The notes: generated by a model from the sequence alone, not told the origin. A DNA stretch of 13,098 bases from Candidatus Methylomirabilota bacterium (GCA_022615475.1 JAKEGQ010000236.1:1-13098), one strand, 5' to 3'. Shown: positions 1 through 7,966, numbered from the stretch's first letter. A program made the numbers and translations.

Positions 1-117
1 GCCCTCGGTACAACGGTTACCCTGCCGCCCGAGACCACCAAGAGTGTCCTCGAGGACACGATGCGGCGTCACATCCTCGCCCAGACCGAGCTGATCGGCA
101 AATACTCCCGCCGATAG
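1..117 (+). CDS. C-terminal end of an unrecognised protein (partial)
   Basis: Frame 1 is open from the left edge to a TAG at 115-117 and gives 38 residues ending in KYSRR. Third codon positions are mostly G or C, as in the other genes of the window, which supports real coding. The residues are mixed polar and charged with no membrane segment. I recognise no motif, and the tail could belong to many families, for example a solute-binding protein or an enzyme. The gene runs convergently towards the methyltransferase gene, with 90 bp between the two stop codons. Its start and function lie outside the window. Confidence 0.5.
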   Translation, partial: ALGTTVTLPPETTKSVLEDTMRRHILAQTELIGKYSRR

Positions 118-183
118 ATAGAGGGCACCTCTAAGGCCGTGCTTCCGTACCGCCTCTGCGGGAGACGATCGTCGAGATATCGA

Positions 184-206
184 GGTCTGCCCCCGGCCGG
201 GAGACC
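184..206. repeat. Small inverted repeat between convergent genes
   Basis: GGTCT (184-188) and AGACC (202-206) are perfect 5-bp arms around a GC-rich centre, in the gap between two convergent stop codons. The position would suit a bidirectional terminator. There is no T-tract on either side, so an intrinsic terminator is not shown. Confidence 0.25.
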
Positions 207-207
207 A

Positions 208-1221
208 CTACGTGTGCGAGATGATGACCTGATGGGGGGAGGGTGGGAGGGGATGCAATTCGTTCCGGGCGAAGCCGGCGCTGCGCAACATCCGGTCGAG
301 CTCTGCAAAGGTGTAGGCGTCTCCGCTCGGCGTCGAACAGAGCATCACCAGGCTGAAAGCCCCCGCATCCGGCGGTGAGATCCGGTCTTCGTTCGGGATG
401 AAATCGAGCGTCACCGCGCGCCCGCCATCGGTCAGCGCCGCATGGACCTTTGTGAGCACCCGTTCGCAGGCCACGGGATCGAAGTGGTGCAGGAAGTTCG
501 TCAGGAGTACCAAGTCGTAACCAGTGCCGAAATCGATCGCAAATGCGCTTCCCGATATGGTCCGATAACGGCTGTTCACCCCAGCGGCCCGCGCGTTCTC
601 TTTCGCCACCTCCAGCACATTCGGCCAATCCAGGGCGACGACCTCGGCACGCGGATACCTTTCCGCAAATGTGATGCCGAAGATCCCGTGTCCAGCGGCG
701 ATATCGAGCACCTTCAGCCTGCGGCTCGGGTCGATTCTCACGAGGTTGACAAGGGCCTGGGCGGGAAGCCTCATGAGGGGCATCATCGCGCGGGCGAACT
801 CCACCCAGATCGGGTGCTCGGGCGCGAGGGTACCCTCTTCGGAGACCACCGTGCCTCCCCGGCGCACCGCCGCCGCGACATCCTTAAATGCCTCGGTGAG
901 CAGGGAGGACAACAGGAATCGTACCGTGTCGCCCAGGTAGGCTGGTGAGCGCCGGTCCAAGAACATCGCCGACTCCGGGGTCAGGCCATACCGGCCATCC
1001 TGCTTCGTGAGGAAGCCGAGAATTGTCAGGTAGTCGCAGAGGATGCGTACACCGCGCGGTGATGCGCCGCATCGTTCGGCCAGCCTCTCTGCCGTTTGCC
1101 TTCCATCGCCGATCGCGGAGAAGAGGTCCAGGTCCAGCGCGCCTTTGAGCGCAGCCGTGCCCTGGTACCCACGGACGGTATCGAGAAAAAGCTCCGGTGA
1201 AGGCGGACTTGGGTCAGTCAT
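208..1221 (-). CDS. SAM-dependent methyltransferase, O-methyltransferase type with N-terminal dimerisation domain
   Basis: The 337-residue protein has the two-part plan of the class that includes acetylserotonin and hydroxyneurosporene O-methyltransferases. Residues about 14-105 form a helical winged-helix-like dimerisation domain (TAALKGALDLDLFSAI, then SPRGVRILCDYLTILGFL). Residues about 165-337 form a Rossmann methyltransferase domain. Motif I is VLDIAAGHG (171-179), the ribose-binding acidic residue is probably D198 in VVALDWP, and LLTNFLHHF (239-247) is the usual motif near the active site. The C-terminal TFAELDRMLRSAGF is also typical. The substrate cannot be read from sequence. The ATG at 1221 follows a weak G-rich ribosome site (GGGGGG, about 9 nt upstream). 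It lies 40 bp after the glycosyltransferase gene, so co-transcription is likely. It could modify a small aromatic or polyketide-like compound or a lipid; this is a guess. Confidence 0.87.
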   Translation of the reverse strand: MTDPSPPSPELFLDTVRGYQGTAALKGALDLDLFSAIGDGRQTAERLAERCGASPRGVRILCDYLTILGFLTKQDGRYGLTPESAMFLDRRSPAYLGDTVRFLLSSLLTEAFKDVAAAVRRGGTVVSEEGTLAPEHPIWVEFARAMMPLMRLPAQALVNLVRIDPSRRLKVLDIAAGHGIFGITFAERYPRAEVVALDWPNVLEVAKENARAAGVNSRYRTISGSAFAIDFGTGYDLVLLTNFLHHFDPVACERVLTKVHAALTDGGRAVTLDFIPNEDRISPPDAGAFSLVMLCSTPSGDAYTFAELDRMLRSAGFARNELHPLPPSPHQVIISHT

Positions 1222-1243
1222 CAGTGTTTTCCCCCCAGTAGCC

Positions 1244-1258
1244 GGAGAAACGTTCTCC
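1244..1258. repeat. Small hairpin in the glycosyltransferase-methyltransferase gap
   Basis: GGAGAA and TTCTCC are perfect 6-bp arms around a 3-nt loop, lying in the 40-bp gap just upstream of the methyltransferase ribosome site. No T-tract follows. It may be an mRNA processing or stability element, or chance. Confidence 0.3.
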
Positions 1259-1261
1259 TCC

Positions 1262-2992
1262 CTACGGGTGCTCTTCGGTCACTTCCGCACAGCTCGGGTA
1301 TGGTCGAGAGGGGTCGGCCTGCCACACTCCGGAGTCGAGCGGTTTGGAGACCGCGAGAATGATTTCAGTGAACCCTTGACGGGGCCAGCGCTTGGCCACG
1401 ATGGAGAGGATCCGTCCTCGGGCCAGGATTTCTAAAGGAATGTCGCTTTGCATGCGTAACGACTCAAAGGCGTCTGCGGGGGCGAGGAGGAAGACCCGCC
1501 GCCTGCCGTGGAGGATTTTCTGGATCTCCTGTTCGCTGCACGCGTAGAAGGGTCGCCGGCCAACGTAAAACTGGAAACTGGCTTTTTGCATTCCGTACGT
1601 ACCAACGAGGTCGCTGGGTCCGGCTTGGCGGCTGACCTGGAGGGCCAGGGGTTTCACATCCCGATATTGCTCCACGAGGGGGAGGGCAAGGGCGACGAGC
1701 CACGCCAGGGTCGCCACGATTCCGGCCAGCGTTGGCCCTGTCAGATCGAGGCGGTTCGTCCAGAGCGGCCAGGCCAAGGCCCCTGCGAGCAGGGCGCAGA
1801 GTCCGACGGCGAGAGCGGCTTTGCCAGTCGATCCCTCAAAGGGCTGGAGGATCTGCCATGCCACCAGACCCAGGCCGAACACGAGGCAAACGAGCAGAAG
1901 GCAGAGGCCCTGATGGACCAGGCGGTAGGCACCGCGCTTCATGAAAGGGGCCTCAGCGAAGTATTCACCGAGCGTCAGAGCCATGGCCGGATAGAGGGGC
2001 ATGAGATACAGCTCCCGCTTTCCGCTGCTCAGGGAGAAGAAGACAAGAACGAAACCAAACCACCACACGGGGAGCAGTGCCAGGGATCGCCCGGAAACGG
2101 TCTTGAGCGGCTCGCGGATCCTGCCAAGGACGAAGACAGTGGCTGGAAGCATGAAGGCCGACCATGGGAGCAGGCCGATCAGCAGCTCTTTTACGAGGAA
2201 GGTTATAGGTTTTGCCCCGAGGCGCGAGCTTACGGCCCTCTGGTAGTGTTCCAGGAAAAAGTGAACGCGAAGAAATTCTTCCCCGAATTTTGTATACATC
2301 AGGAGGTACCAGGGGAGGGCCAGGAGGACCAACAAGCCCAGGCCCAATGGGGAGAGAAGGGATCGGCGGAGGTCCCGGTCCCTTATTCCCCACGGGGTTA
2401 AGGCCACCAAGGGAATGAGGGCTCCAACGATCCCCTTGGTGAGGACGGCTATGGCGGTCATGCCGTAGGCGAGCAGGCTGTTCCAAACCTTCGCGGTCGC
2501 CCGGGCCCGGAGAAAGAAATAGATGGCCGCGGTGATGAAGAGGGTGAGAAAAGTATCCATGTGGTAGACCCGCGCGAAGAGGAAGAACCGGGGCGTCGTG
2601 GCTAAGATCAGGGCGGCCATAAGAGCGACCTGGAGATTGGCAAGGTTGCGACCAATCAGGTAGGTCAGGGCGACTGTGAGGGATGCCGCTATGGCGCCGG
2701 GGAGACGGGCGGCAAATTCGTTTACTCCAAAGAGGAGGTAAAAGGGAGCAATAATCCAGTATGTCAGGGGTGGCTTTCGAAACCTGGGAACGTCGCTATA
2801 CGTCGGGACCAGGTAGTTGCCGGATTCGACCATCTCGCGGGGTGGTTCGGCCGACCAGGGTTCGCTCTCATCCCAGAGGGCGTTAGCCCCCAGATGGATG
2901 AAGAAGGGGCTCACGCACAGGATCAGGAGACAGAGCCACCTCTTGCCTCTGCCTACACTCCCCTCAACAGATGTGGACCCTTCACCCCCCAC
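1262..2992 (-). CDS. Membrane glycosyltransferase, GT39/ArnT type
   Basis: The 576-residue integral membrane protein belongs to the PMT/ArnT-like (GT-C) enzymes, which transfer a sugar from a polyprenyl-phosphate donor on the periplasmic face. After a first membrane segment (about 19-37) comes the acidic first loop WDESEPWSAEPPREM (40-54), with the DE pair (41-42) that is catalytic in the family. Next is SGNYLVP, then FRKPPLTYWI (71-80), the family's KPPL.YW signature. About a dozen hydrophobic segments follow. Residues after about 450 form a soluble periplasmic tail, as in ArnT. Acceptor and sugar are unknown. I used the GTG at 2992, preceded by a weak AAGGGA. The frame stays open upstream without ATG, GTG or TTG (see 3033-3076), so the N-terminus is uncertain. 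It lies 130 bp after the YceI-like gene and 40 bp before the methyltransferase. Confidence 0.88.
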   Translation of the reverse strand: MGGEGSTSVEGSVGRGKRWLCLLILCVSPFFIHLGANALWDESEPWSAEPPREMVESGNYLVPTYSDVPRFRKPPLTYWIIAPFYLLFGVNEFAARLPGAIAASLTVALTYLIGRNLANLQVALMAALILATTPRFFLFARVYHMDTFLTLFITAAIYFFLRARATAKVWNSLLAYGMTAIAVLTKGIVGALIPLVALTPWGIRDRDLRRSLLSPLGLGLLVLLALPWYLLMYTKFGEEFLRVHFFLEHYQRAVSSRLGAKPITFLVKELLIGLLPWSAFMLPATVFVLGRIREPLKTVSGRSLALLPVWWFGFVLVFFSLSSGKRELYLMPLYPAMALTLGEYFAEAPFMKRGAYRLVHQGLCLLLVCLVFGLGLVAWQILQPFEGSTGKAALAVGLCALLAGALAWPLWTNRLDLTGPTLAGIVATLAWLVALALPLVEQYRDVKPLALQVSRQAGPSDLVGTYGMQKASFQFYVGRRPFYACSEQEIQKILHGRRRVFLLAPADAFESLRMQSDIPLEILARGRILSIVAKRWPRQGFTEIILAVSKPLDSGVWQADPSRPYPSCAEVTEEHP

Positions 2993-3032
2993 ATTCGTTC
3001 CCTTCGACGTCGTGTCTGTCAGCGTACTGGGG

Positions 3033-3076
3033 AACTCAGGCGAAGGCGGACTTGCGGCGGCCGTCAGTGCTTCTCC
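3033..3076 (-). other. Segment resembling the methyltransferase start region, in frame with the glycosyltransferase gene
   Basis: This 44-nt stretch aligns without gaps to 1190-1233, the start region of the methyltransferase gene. By hand count 33 of 44 positions match, including a 13-nt exact run (GAAGGCGGACTTG on the plus strand). Translated in the frame that leads into the glycosyltransferase gene, it reads TAAASPPSPEF, against MTDPSPPSPEL in the methyltransferase. The methyltransferase ATG is matched by ACG here. It may be a decayed duplicate start region, or an upstream extension of the glycosyltransferase that lost its start codon. Chance similarity is possible. Confidence 0.4.
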
Positions 3077-3122
3077 AGATGTCCGGCTCGGTCGCGTCCG
3101 CCGGGGGTCCTTCGACGCGGGG

Positions 3123-3770
3123 CTACTGGCGCGTGAAGGTAAGATCCGCCTCGAGCTGGATATCGTTCGACACTTTGAAGAACAGGACTTCCGGGACTTT
3201 CATGCCATGATCGGTGAAGGTGGTGAGGAACTTCGCCCGCACCTTGATGTTGTCCGTGGTGAAACCGAAGCGCTTCTGGGACTCCACCTCGGCGGGTGTG
3301 AGTTTGATGTAGCTCACGGTCGCATCGGCCACCCGTTCGATCGGCTTCTGCTTGACCGTCAGGATCCCCCGGACCTTGGCGGGGAGGGTCTTGCCCGGCT
3401 CGAGCGGCCCCGCAATCTCCACGCTCCTGATCTCGAAGGCCACCCAGCGATTGGCTTCGTTCTCGGTGTCGAGATAATCCTTGCTCCGCATGTCGGCGTC
3501 GCGCTTTTCGATGCCCGTGCTGACCTCGTTCATATTGACCTTGACCACGCCCTTCGCCGCCTGGGGCCGGGCCGGGTCCACCGTGAGGGTCGCGGTGATC
3601 CCCGTATCCGCTGTGTTGCCGACGAAGGTCTCGAGCGGCGCGTCACTCTTGAATGTGGCCCGTGAGTACTTCGGCAGAAGCTTGAATGCCACCGGTTCCG
3701 CCAGCGCCATCGCCGGCAGGACCGCGCCCAGCAGGATCACCATCGCCACCGCTATCGTCCTCCGCGACAT
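3123..3770 (-). CDS. YceI-like periplasmic lipocalin-fold protein
   Basis: The 215-residue protein has a signal peptide (residues 1-24, hydrophobic core VAMVILLGAVLPAMALA, cleavage probably after A24). The rest matches the YceI family, a beta-barrel that binds long isoprenoid or lipid chains in the periplasm. The signature is STGIEKRDADMRSKDYLDT (84-102), the family's TGN..RD.HL...DF block. It is followed by GILTVKQKPIERV (135-147) and the late barrel strands. The open frame extends upstream to 3995, but I chose the ATG at 3770. It has a strong ribosome site (GAGGAGG, about 6 nt away) and begins directly with the signal peptide. It follows exbD by 187 bp, so it may belong to the same transcript or have its own promoter. 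The ligand is not readable. Confidence 0.87.
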   Translation of the reverse strand: MSRRTIAVAMVILLGAVLPAMALAEPVAFKLLPKYSRATFKSDAPLETFVGNTADTGITATLTVDPARPQAAKGVVKVNMNEVSTGIEKRDADMRSKDYLDTENEANRWVAFEIRSVEIAGPLEPGKTLPAKVRGILTVKQKPIERVADATVSYIKLTPAEVESQKRFGFTTDNIKVRAKFLTTFTDHGMKVPEVLFFKVSNDIQLEADLTFTRQ

Positions 3771-3936
3771 GCTGTACCTCCTCGTCTGGTGAGGCATCAC
3801 GTCCCTCTGTGGCTGGCACGGGTGCCGCAGGCTCACCCGCAAGCAGCGAGATTGTGGGCCACGACTTGTCGAGGGATTTTGGATGAGCGATGACCGCATG
3901 AAGCGGAAAGGGTCTTGCCATGCTCTGTCATAGGAT

Positions 3937-3957
3937 ATCGGTTTTCGGTTGACGGTT
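3937..3957. repeat. Three-unit heptamer array abutting the exbD stop codon
   Basis: Read on the plus strand, this is three tandem heptamers sharing the core CGGTT: ATCGGTT, TTCGGTT, GACGGTT. The array ends at the base next to the exbD stop codon (3958-3960). It resembles in layout the heptamer array at 8036-8070, which also starts at a stop codon. Confidence 0.5.
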
Positions 3958-4359
3958 CTATTGCACGGCAATGGCGATGTCGTTGATGCCTGCATCGCGA
4001 CAGAGTCCCAGGACGTAAGTCACATCTCCGTGGCTCAGTCGCCGGTCGGCCCGGATGACGGCACTCACCCCCCTGACCTCTGGCTGCTTGAGCTTCGCCT
4101 CGAGCGCGGTGAGGCTCACCGCATCGCCGTTCAAGGCGATCCGGCCCTCCCTGTCCATCTCGATTTGGATCCGCTTCCGTTCCTTCTCCTGCGGATCTGC
4201 CGCCTTGGAGTGCGGAAGCTGGACGTCGAGCTTCTTCCGGTAGATATCCGGGAGTGAATAGGTGATCATGAAGAAAATCAGCAGGAGGAAAATGACGTCG
4301 ATGAGTGACGTGGGGACCTTGACCTCCGCCTCCTCCAGCTCTGTGTCGCCGAACTGCAT
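3958..4359 (-). CDS. exbD: ExbD/TolR-type motor subunit
   Basis: The 133-residue protein has the family plan: a short cytoplasmic N-terminus, one membrane helix (about 17-36) and a periplasmic domain. The helix contains the conserved acidic residue D21 in LIDVIFLLLIFFMI, which carries the proton in ExbD/TolR/MotB motors. The periplasmic part ends with VIRADRRLSHGDVTYVLGLCRDAGINDIAIAV (split here as 101-120 and 121-132), the usual ExbD C-terminal fold. The ATG has an excellent ribosome site (TAGGAGG, about 6 nt upstream). It lies 44 bp after exbB. ExbD and TolR cannot be told apart by sequence at this level. The TonB-type gene in the same cluster, and the lack of Pal and TolB, favour the ExbD name. 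Confidence 0.92.
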   Translation of the reverse strand: MQFGDTELEEAEVKVPTSLIDVIFLLLIFFMITYSLPDIYRKKLDVQLPHSKAADPQEKERKRIQIEMDREGRIALNGDAVSLTALEAKLKQPEVRGVSAVIRADRRLSHGDVTYVLGLCRDAGINDIAIAVQ

Positions 4360-4403
4360 GACCTTCCTCCTATCCCGGTGCCGGGGGCTCGTCCCAATTC
4401 CCC

Positions 4404-5258
4404 CTAGTCTCGAGGCCTGGGACTAAAGCGGGCTGGCGCCATGGCCGGTTCCCCGGCTGCGGCCGGGGCCTTTCTTGCCTCCCTGCCCTCGTGAAGGTCG
4501 AGATCCTCCAGGAAGCTCACGCAGATTCCCTCCATCTCCAGGACCCTCAGTTCAATCTTTCGCCGGAAGTAGTAGTAGAAGCCGAGAACGGGGATGCCGA
4601 CCATCAGGCCATACACGGTGGTGATCAACGCCTCGGAAATGCCCGAGGCCACCAGCTCAATATTCCCCTGCTGGCCGAACTTGGCGATGGCGTCGAAGGA
4701 GCGAGTCATGCCGAGGACCGTGCCGAAGAGCCCAAGCAGGGGGGCCATCTGCGCCAGGAAATTGAGGATCCCGAGATTCTTCCGCAACAGGGTGGCCTCC
4801 CGCCGCCCGGCATCCTGGATTCCATGCTCGATCTCTCTGGGGCCCTGATCGAAACGGAGCAGGCCCGCCCTGAGGATCCGGGCCAACGCGATGTCATGCT
4901 CCTTGCACACCCTCATGGCCTCCTGCACCTCCCTGCGATACCAGTGGCGTCGGATCTCCTCCAGGAACTTGGAGGAGATGATCTTCCCCTTCCGCAGGCT
5001 CACGAACCGCTCCAGGATAATAGCCAGCGCCAAGACGGAGCAGAGGGTGATGAGGTGCATCGTCGGCCCACCCTTGAAGTACATCGTCAGGAGGGTGTCC
5101 TGACTCCCGGTGATGAGCCCCTCCTGGGCGACCGTCCGCTCCCTCCGGGGTGCGGCGGTCCCCTGCTGACCCCATCCGACCAGGGGGAGCAACATCAGGG
5201 GCAGGGCGATGAGGCTGATTTTCCATATCTGCATCATCTTCGATGGTCTCTGGAGCAC
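4404..5258 (-). CDS. exbB: ExbB/TolQ/MotA-type proton channel subunit
   Basis: The 284-residue protein starts with an extra signal-like segment (about 10-30, ISLIALPLMLLPLVGWG). Three membrane helices follow: about 66-84, 165-185 and 208-230. The family signatures are LAQMAPLLGLFGTVLGM (168-184) and GISEALITTVYGLMVGIPVL (206-225). These contain the conserved threonines and glycines that line the proton path. The cytoplasmic loop (about 88-160) is helical and charged, and residues 258-284 form a loose Ala/Pro-rich tail. The GTG at 5258 is chosen because AGGGAGG lies 5 nt upstream, 12 nt after the VWA stop. ATGs at 5237 and 5234 would also keep the signal segment. With ExbD it should form the inner-membrane motor that energises the TonB-type protein encoded at 9343. 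Confidence 0.92.
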   Translation of the reverse strand: MLQRPSKMMQIWKISLIALPLMLLPLVGWGQQGTAAPRRERTVAQEGLITGSQDTLLTMYFKGGPTMHLITLCSVLALAIILERFVSLRKGKIISSKFLEEIRRHWYRREVQEAMRVCKEHDIALARILRAGLLRFDQGPREIEHGIQDAGRREATLLRKNLGILNFLAQMAPLLGLFGTVLGMTRSFDAIAKFGQQGNIELVASGISEALITTVYGLMVGIPVLGFYYYFRRKIELRVLEMEGICVSFLEDLDLHEGREARKAPAAAGEPAMAPARFSPRPRD

Positions 5259-5270
5259 GGTGTCCTCCCT

Positions 5271-6479
5271 TTACCGATCGAGTCCGATCTCGAGATCGAG
5301 CGCCTTCTTACGGGCCTCGTCGTCTCGTTTCCTCTTCAGGGCCTCTTCGAGTCTCTTATTCTCCTCCTCGATCCGCTTGAGTTCAAGGCCCAGGTCCTTA
5401 TTTTCCTGCTGCACCTCGAGCTGCAGCGATTCCCCTCGGACGTAGCGCACGCGCACCGAGGCCGACTCCTTTGTTCCGTCGGTGGCCAGGACCGTCACCG
5501 CGATCTGGTTGACGCCGGACGCGAGGGGGACGGTTGCCTGAAATCGGCCATCGGGGCCCACCGTGAGATCGCTGGCCGGCCGGCCACTGGTCGTATTGGT
5601 GACGAGCACCATATCCAAGTCGGCGAAGGAGGTCCGGGGTAACACCTCGATGATGTCCCCGGGCTTCTTGAGGGGTGTAAAGGTCCCTCCAGTCATCCGG
5701 GCGATCTGGGTGCACGCATAGGGGGCCGAGAGGGCCTCCATCCCCAGGGCGAAGGTGTGAATGGTGATCGCCGCCTTTGCCGCCACGCCTGCCGCGCGGA
5801 TGGCGACCTCGACATCCCCTGGGTCCATGCTGTTGACGTGGCCGAAGGGGAGCGTAGGAATGCCGTCGGTGAGGAGAAAGGCCACCTTCCGGCTGTCCGG
5901 CCGCGGGCGGCTGATGGCCCCATCGAGGCCTGCCAGCTCCCGCACAGCGAGGCGGACGCCGGCCGCCATGTCGGTCCCCCCGTTCGGACCCCGTGCGAGG
6001 ATCCGGCGGAGCGCCATTTGGACCTCGGGGTAGTTCGTCGTCAGGGGCTGTTCCAGTATGGCTCCGGCCTGATTGGGGATCGCCTGGCCCGTCATGAAGC
6101 TATAGTCGCCGGCGAAGGTGACGATTCCTACGAGGGTGTTCCCGGGGTCCAGTCGTGCGAGCAGTCCCTCCGCGGCCGCCACCTCCGCCGCCAGGATACT
6201 GAGGTCGTAGGGGAGTGCTGCGGATTGCACGCCGGCGGGGGCCCGGGTGCTTCCCGAGGTGTCCACGATCAGCATCAAGTCAAAGTTGCCGGGTTTGTAC
6301 TCCCGGAAGGCGCGCGCCTGTCCTCGCACCATCACCTGACTCGGTCCCGAGATCGTGGCTCCCTCCTGGGGAGCTTCGATCCCGATCTCGACCCGCGTGC
6401 CTTTCTCGATGGCCGACGCGGTGGCGACGCTCGAGAAGAAGCAGGAAGACAGCAGGAGGGCCATGCCGTACCGACTCAT
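5271..6479 (-). CDS. Secreted VWA-domain protein with split Ig-like domain and C-terminal coiled coil
   Basis: The 402-residue protein has a signal peptide (1-23, ending ATASA). A von Willebrand factor A domain spans about 66-285, with an intact metal site: DTSGS (73-77), T169 in GGTD and D205 in LLTDG. Before it, IEAPQEGATISGPSQVMVRG (34-53) looks like the first strands of a bacterial Ig-like domain. After it, residues 288-347 (GRFQATVPLASGVNQIAVTV) look like the remaining strands, so the VWA domain may be inserted in an Ig-like fold. Residues about 350-395 are strongly charged and heptad-like (LKRIEEENKRLEEALKRKR), so a coiled coil is likely. The start overlaps the stop of the preceding lipoprotein gene by 4 nt (ATGA), which suggests translational coupling. 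Its likely place is the periplasm or cell surface, as a protein-binding partner of the motor. The exact role is unknown. Confidence 0.88.
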   Translation of the reverse strand: MSRYGMALLLSSCFFSSVATASAIEKGTRVEIGIEAPQEGATISGPSQVMVRGQARAFREYKPGNFDLMLIVDTSGSTRAPAGVQSAALPYDLSILAAEVAAAEGLLARLDPGNTLVGIVTFAGDYSFMTGQAIPNQAGAILEQPLTTNYPEVQMALRRILARGPNGGTDMAAGVRLAVRELAGLDGAISRPRPDSRKVAFLLTDGIPTLPFGHVNSMDPGDVEVAIRAAGVAAKAAITIHTFALGMEALSAPYACTQIARMTGGTFTPLKKPGDIIEVLPRTSFADLDMVLVTNTTSGRPASDLTVGPDGRFQATVPLASGVNQIAVTVLATDGTKESASVRVRYVRGESLQLEVQQENKDLGLELKRIEEENKRLEEALKRKRDDEARKKALDLEIGLDR

Positions 6480-7966
6480 GGCGCCTCCTGTGGGAGCAGC
6501 ATGGGGGGCGCAGAGAGCTGGGGCGCAAAAGCGGCGACCTCCGGCAGGTCGAAGAACTCCCGCCGGACCAGACGGCCCTGCTGGTAATGGGAGGTGATAT
6601 CAACGCCGCCGTCCCCATTGAGATCCTCCTCCTCTCGAAGAATCTCTGCGGTCTTTGGCTGGTAATAGGCAATGAGCGCGTAGGACCCCGCCTTCACCGG
6701 ATTCCGGGAGACCTTGGTAACGCGGCCTGAGCCATCGTACTCGGTCAGGCGATCCGTCCGACCGTCCCCGTCGGTGTCCTCTTCCTTCCGCGCCGGCTGA
6801 CCGCCGGCATATGTGATGATTGCTCGGGCTCGATCCAGGCCGGGACTGTAGTGTTGCTCTTCCGCCACCTCGCCCTTGGCATACAAGGTCACACGGTCGC
6901 GATGGCCATCGTGGTCGGTGTCGGCCTCGGTGCGGACGACGTCGCCTGAGCTGCCATAAAACGCCCAGAAGTCGACTTTCCCATCGCCGTTGGTATCGGA
7001 TTCCTTTCGGACTAGGCGACCGTCCTCGTGGAATGTCCAGGTGTCCACCCGGCCGCCGAGCCGACTGTCCTCCTCTTGTCGAGTGAGCCTACCGGTTCCG
7101 TCGTAGTATCGAAAGATGTCCGGCTTACCGTCCCCGTTGACGTCCCGCTCCTTTCGGACGAGTCGCCCCCCCTCGGTGACCGTACGAAATCCGTCGGGAT
7201 CGACCGTCGCGCGAGACGCGCTGCCTGGACTGGCTACAACTGTGGTGGTCTCTGTCGTGGGGGCACTGGCCTGGAGCGCTTCCTGAAGCTTCCGCTGCCG
7301 TTTCCGGGCGGCCGCGATCTGCTCGTCGAGTTGCTGACGGGACTCCAGGGGCTTGCCGGATCCCTCTCCGGCAGCCATCCCTGTGGGTGAGGGTCTGGTG
7401 GGTAGTGCCGGGGGGGGCACGGTTGAGGTGCCCGGAGAGGCGAGGCGGTCTGTGACCACGACGAGGCCCTCCCCGGACTTAGACGGAGCGGTGGTTGCAA
7501 TCTTCGAAGGGACCTGTGTTGGGGCCAGGTGATCCTCGACGAGGATGAGTCCGGAGCCCGCTCCCGCTCCGTGCTGGGCCGCCGCGTTCTGCTTGGTCTC
7601 TATCTGTCGCTCGAGTTCATTGTCGATCTTGACCTGCCGGGTCGTCTCTGACTGGGTACGTTTTTCCATCCGGTCTTTCTCGAAAAGGCCATAGATCAAC
7701 CCCGCGACCGCGCCGGCACCTAAGCCGATCGGTCCTCCAAACGCCCCGATTGCAACGCCCTTCAGCACGGACTCCAGCACCGGGTCGTGGCTCGGACCGA
7801 CCTGCACACCGGAGGAGACGCCGACGCCGCTCCTTCCGCCGCTGACACCCACCCCCGCCGAAGGACCTCCTGGATGCGACGGCGTTTGCGCAGTACCCCC
7901 GGTGGCGCATCCAGAGATGAGCAACCCCACCATCGGCGGAAGCCACATGAATCGACCCCTCGACAT
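6476..7966 (-). CDS. Lipoprotein with glycine zipper and calcium-loop repeats
   Basis: The 496-residue protein starts with a lipoprotein signal; the lipobox is LISGC with C20 as the lipidated residue. It is followed by a Gly/Ser-rich linker, a glycine-zipper segment (about 66-94, AIGAFGGPIGLGAGAVAGLI) and a charged helix (95-128). Next come two similar segments, GLILVEDHLAPTQVPSK (139-155) and GLVVVTDRLASPGTSTVP (167-184), then another charged helix (205-232). The C-terminal half (about 256-472) has eight to nine repeats of about 24 residues, with loops such as DVNGDGKPD, DTNGDGKVD, DTDGDGRTD and DLNGDGGVD, paralogous to the neighbour at 8036-9316. The ATG at 7966 has GAGGAGG 4 nt upstream. 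It is probably anchored in the outer membrane. No biochemical function is known to me. Confidence 0.85.
   Translation of the reverse strand: MSRGRFMWLPPMVGLLISGCATGGTAQTPSHPGGPSAGVGVSGGRSGVGVSSGVQVGPSHDPVLESVLKGVAIGAFGGPIGLGAGAVAGLIYGLFEKDRMEKRTQSETTRQVKIDNELERQIETKQNAAAQHGAGAGSGLILVEDHLAPTQVPSKIATTAPSKSGEGLVVVTDRLASPGTSTVPPPALPTRPSPTGMAAGEGSGKPLESRQQLDEQIAAARKRQRKLQEALQASAPTTETTTVVASPGSASRATVDPDGFRTVTEGGRLVRKERDVNGDGKPDIFRYYDGTGRLTRQEEDSRLGGRVDTWTFHEDGRLVRKESDTNGDGKVDFWAFYGSSGDVVRTEADTDHDGHRDRVTLYAKGEVAEEQHYSPGLDRARAIITYAGGQPARKEEDTDGDGRTDRLTEYDGSGRVTKVSRNPVKAGSYALIAYYQPKTAEILREEEDLNGDGGVDITSHYQQGRLVRREFFDLPEVAAFAPQLSAPPMLLPQEAP

Noticed and set aside
1508..2401. Long plus-strand frame (297 codons) opposite the glycosyltransferase gene
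   Set aside because: It is antisense to a well-supported membrane protein with family motifs, has no motif of its own and is rich in Glu/Gly/Gln as expected from the complement of a GC-rich gene.
4491..5642. Long plus-strand frame (383 codons) across exbB and the VWA gene
   Set aside because: It lies antisense to two genes with clear family signatures and spans their junction. Its composition is that of a shadow frame.
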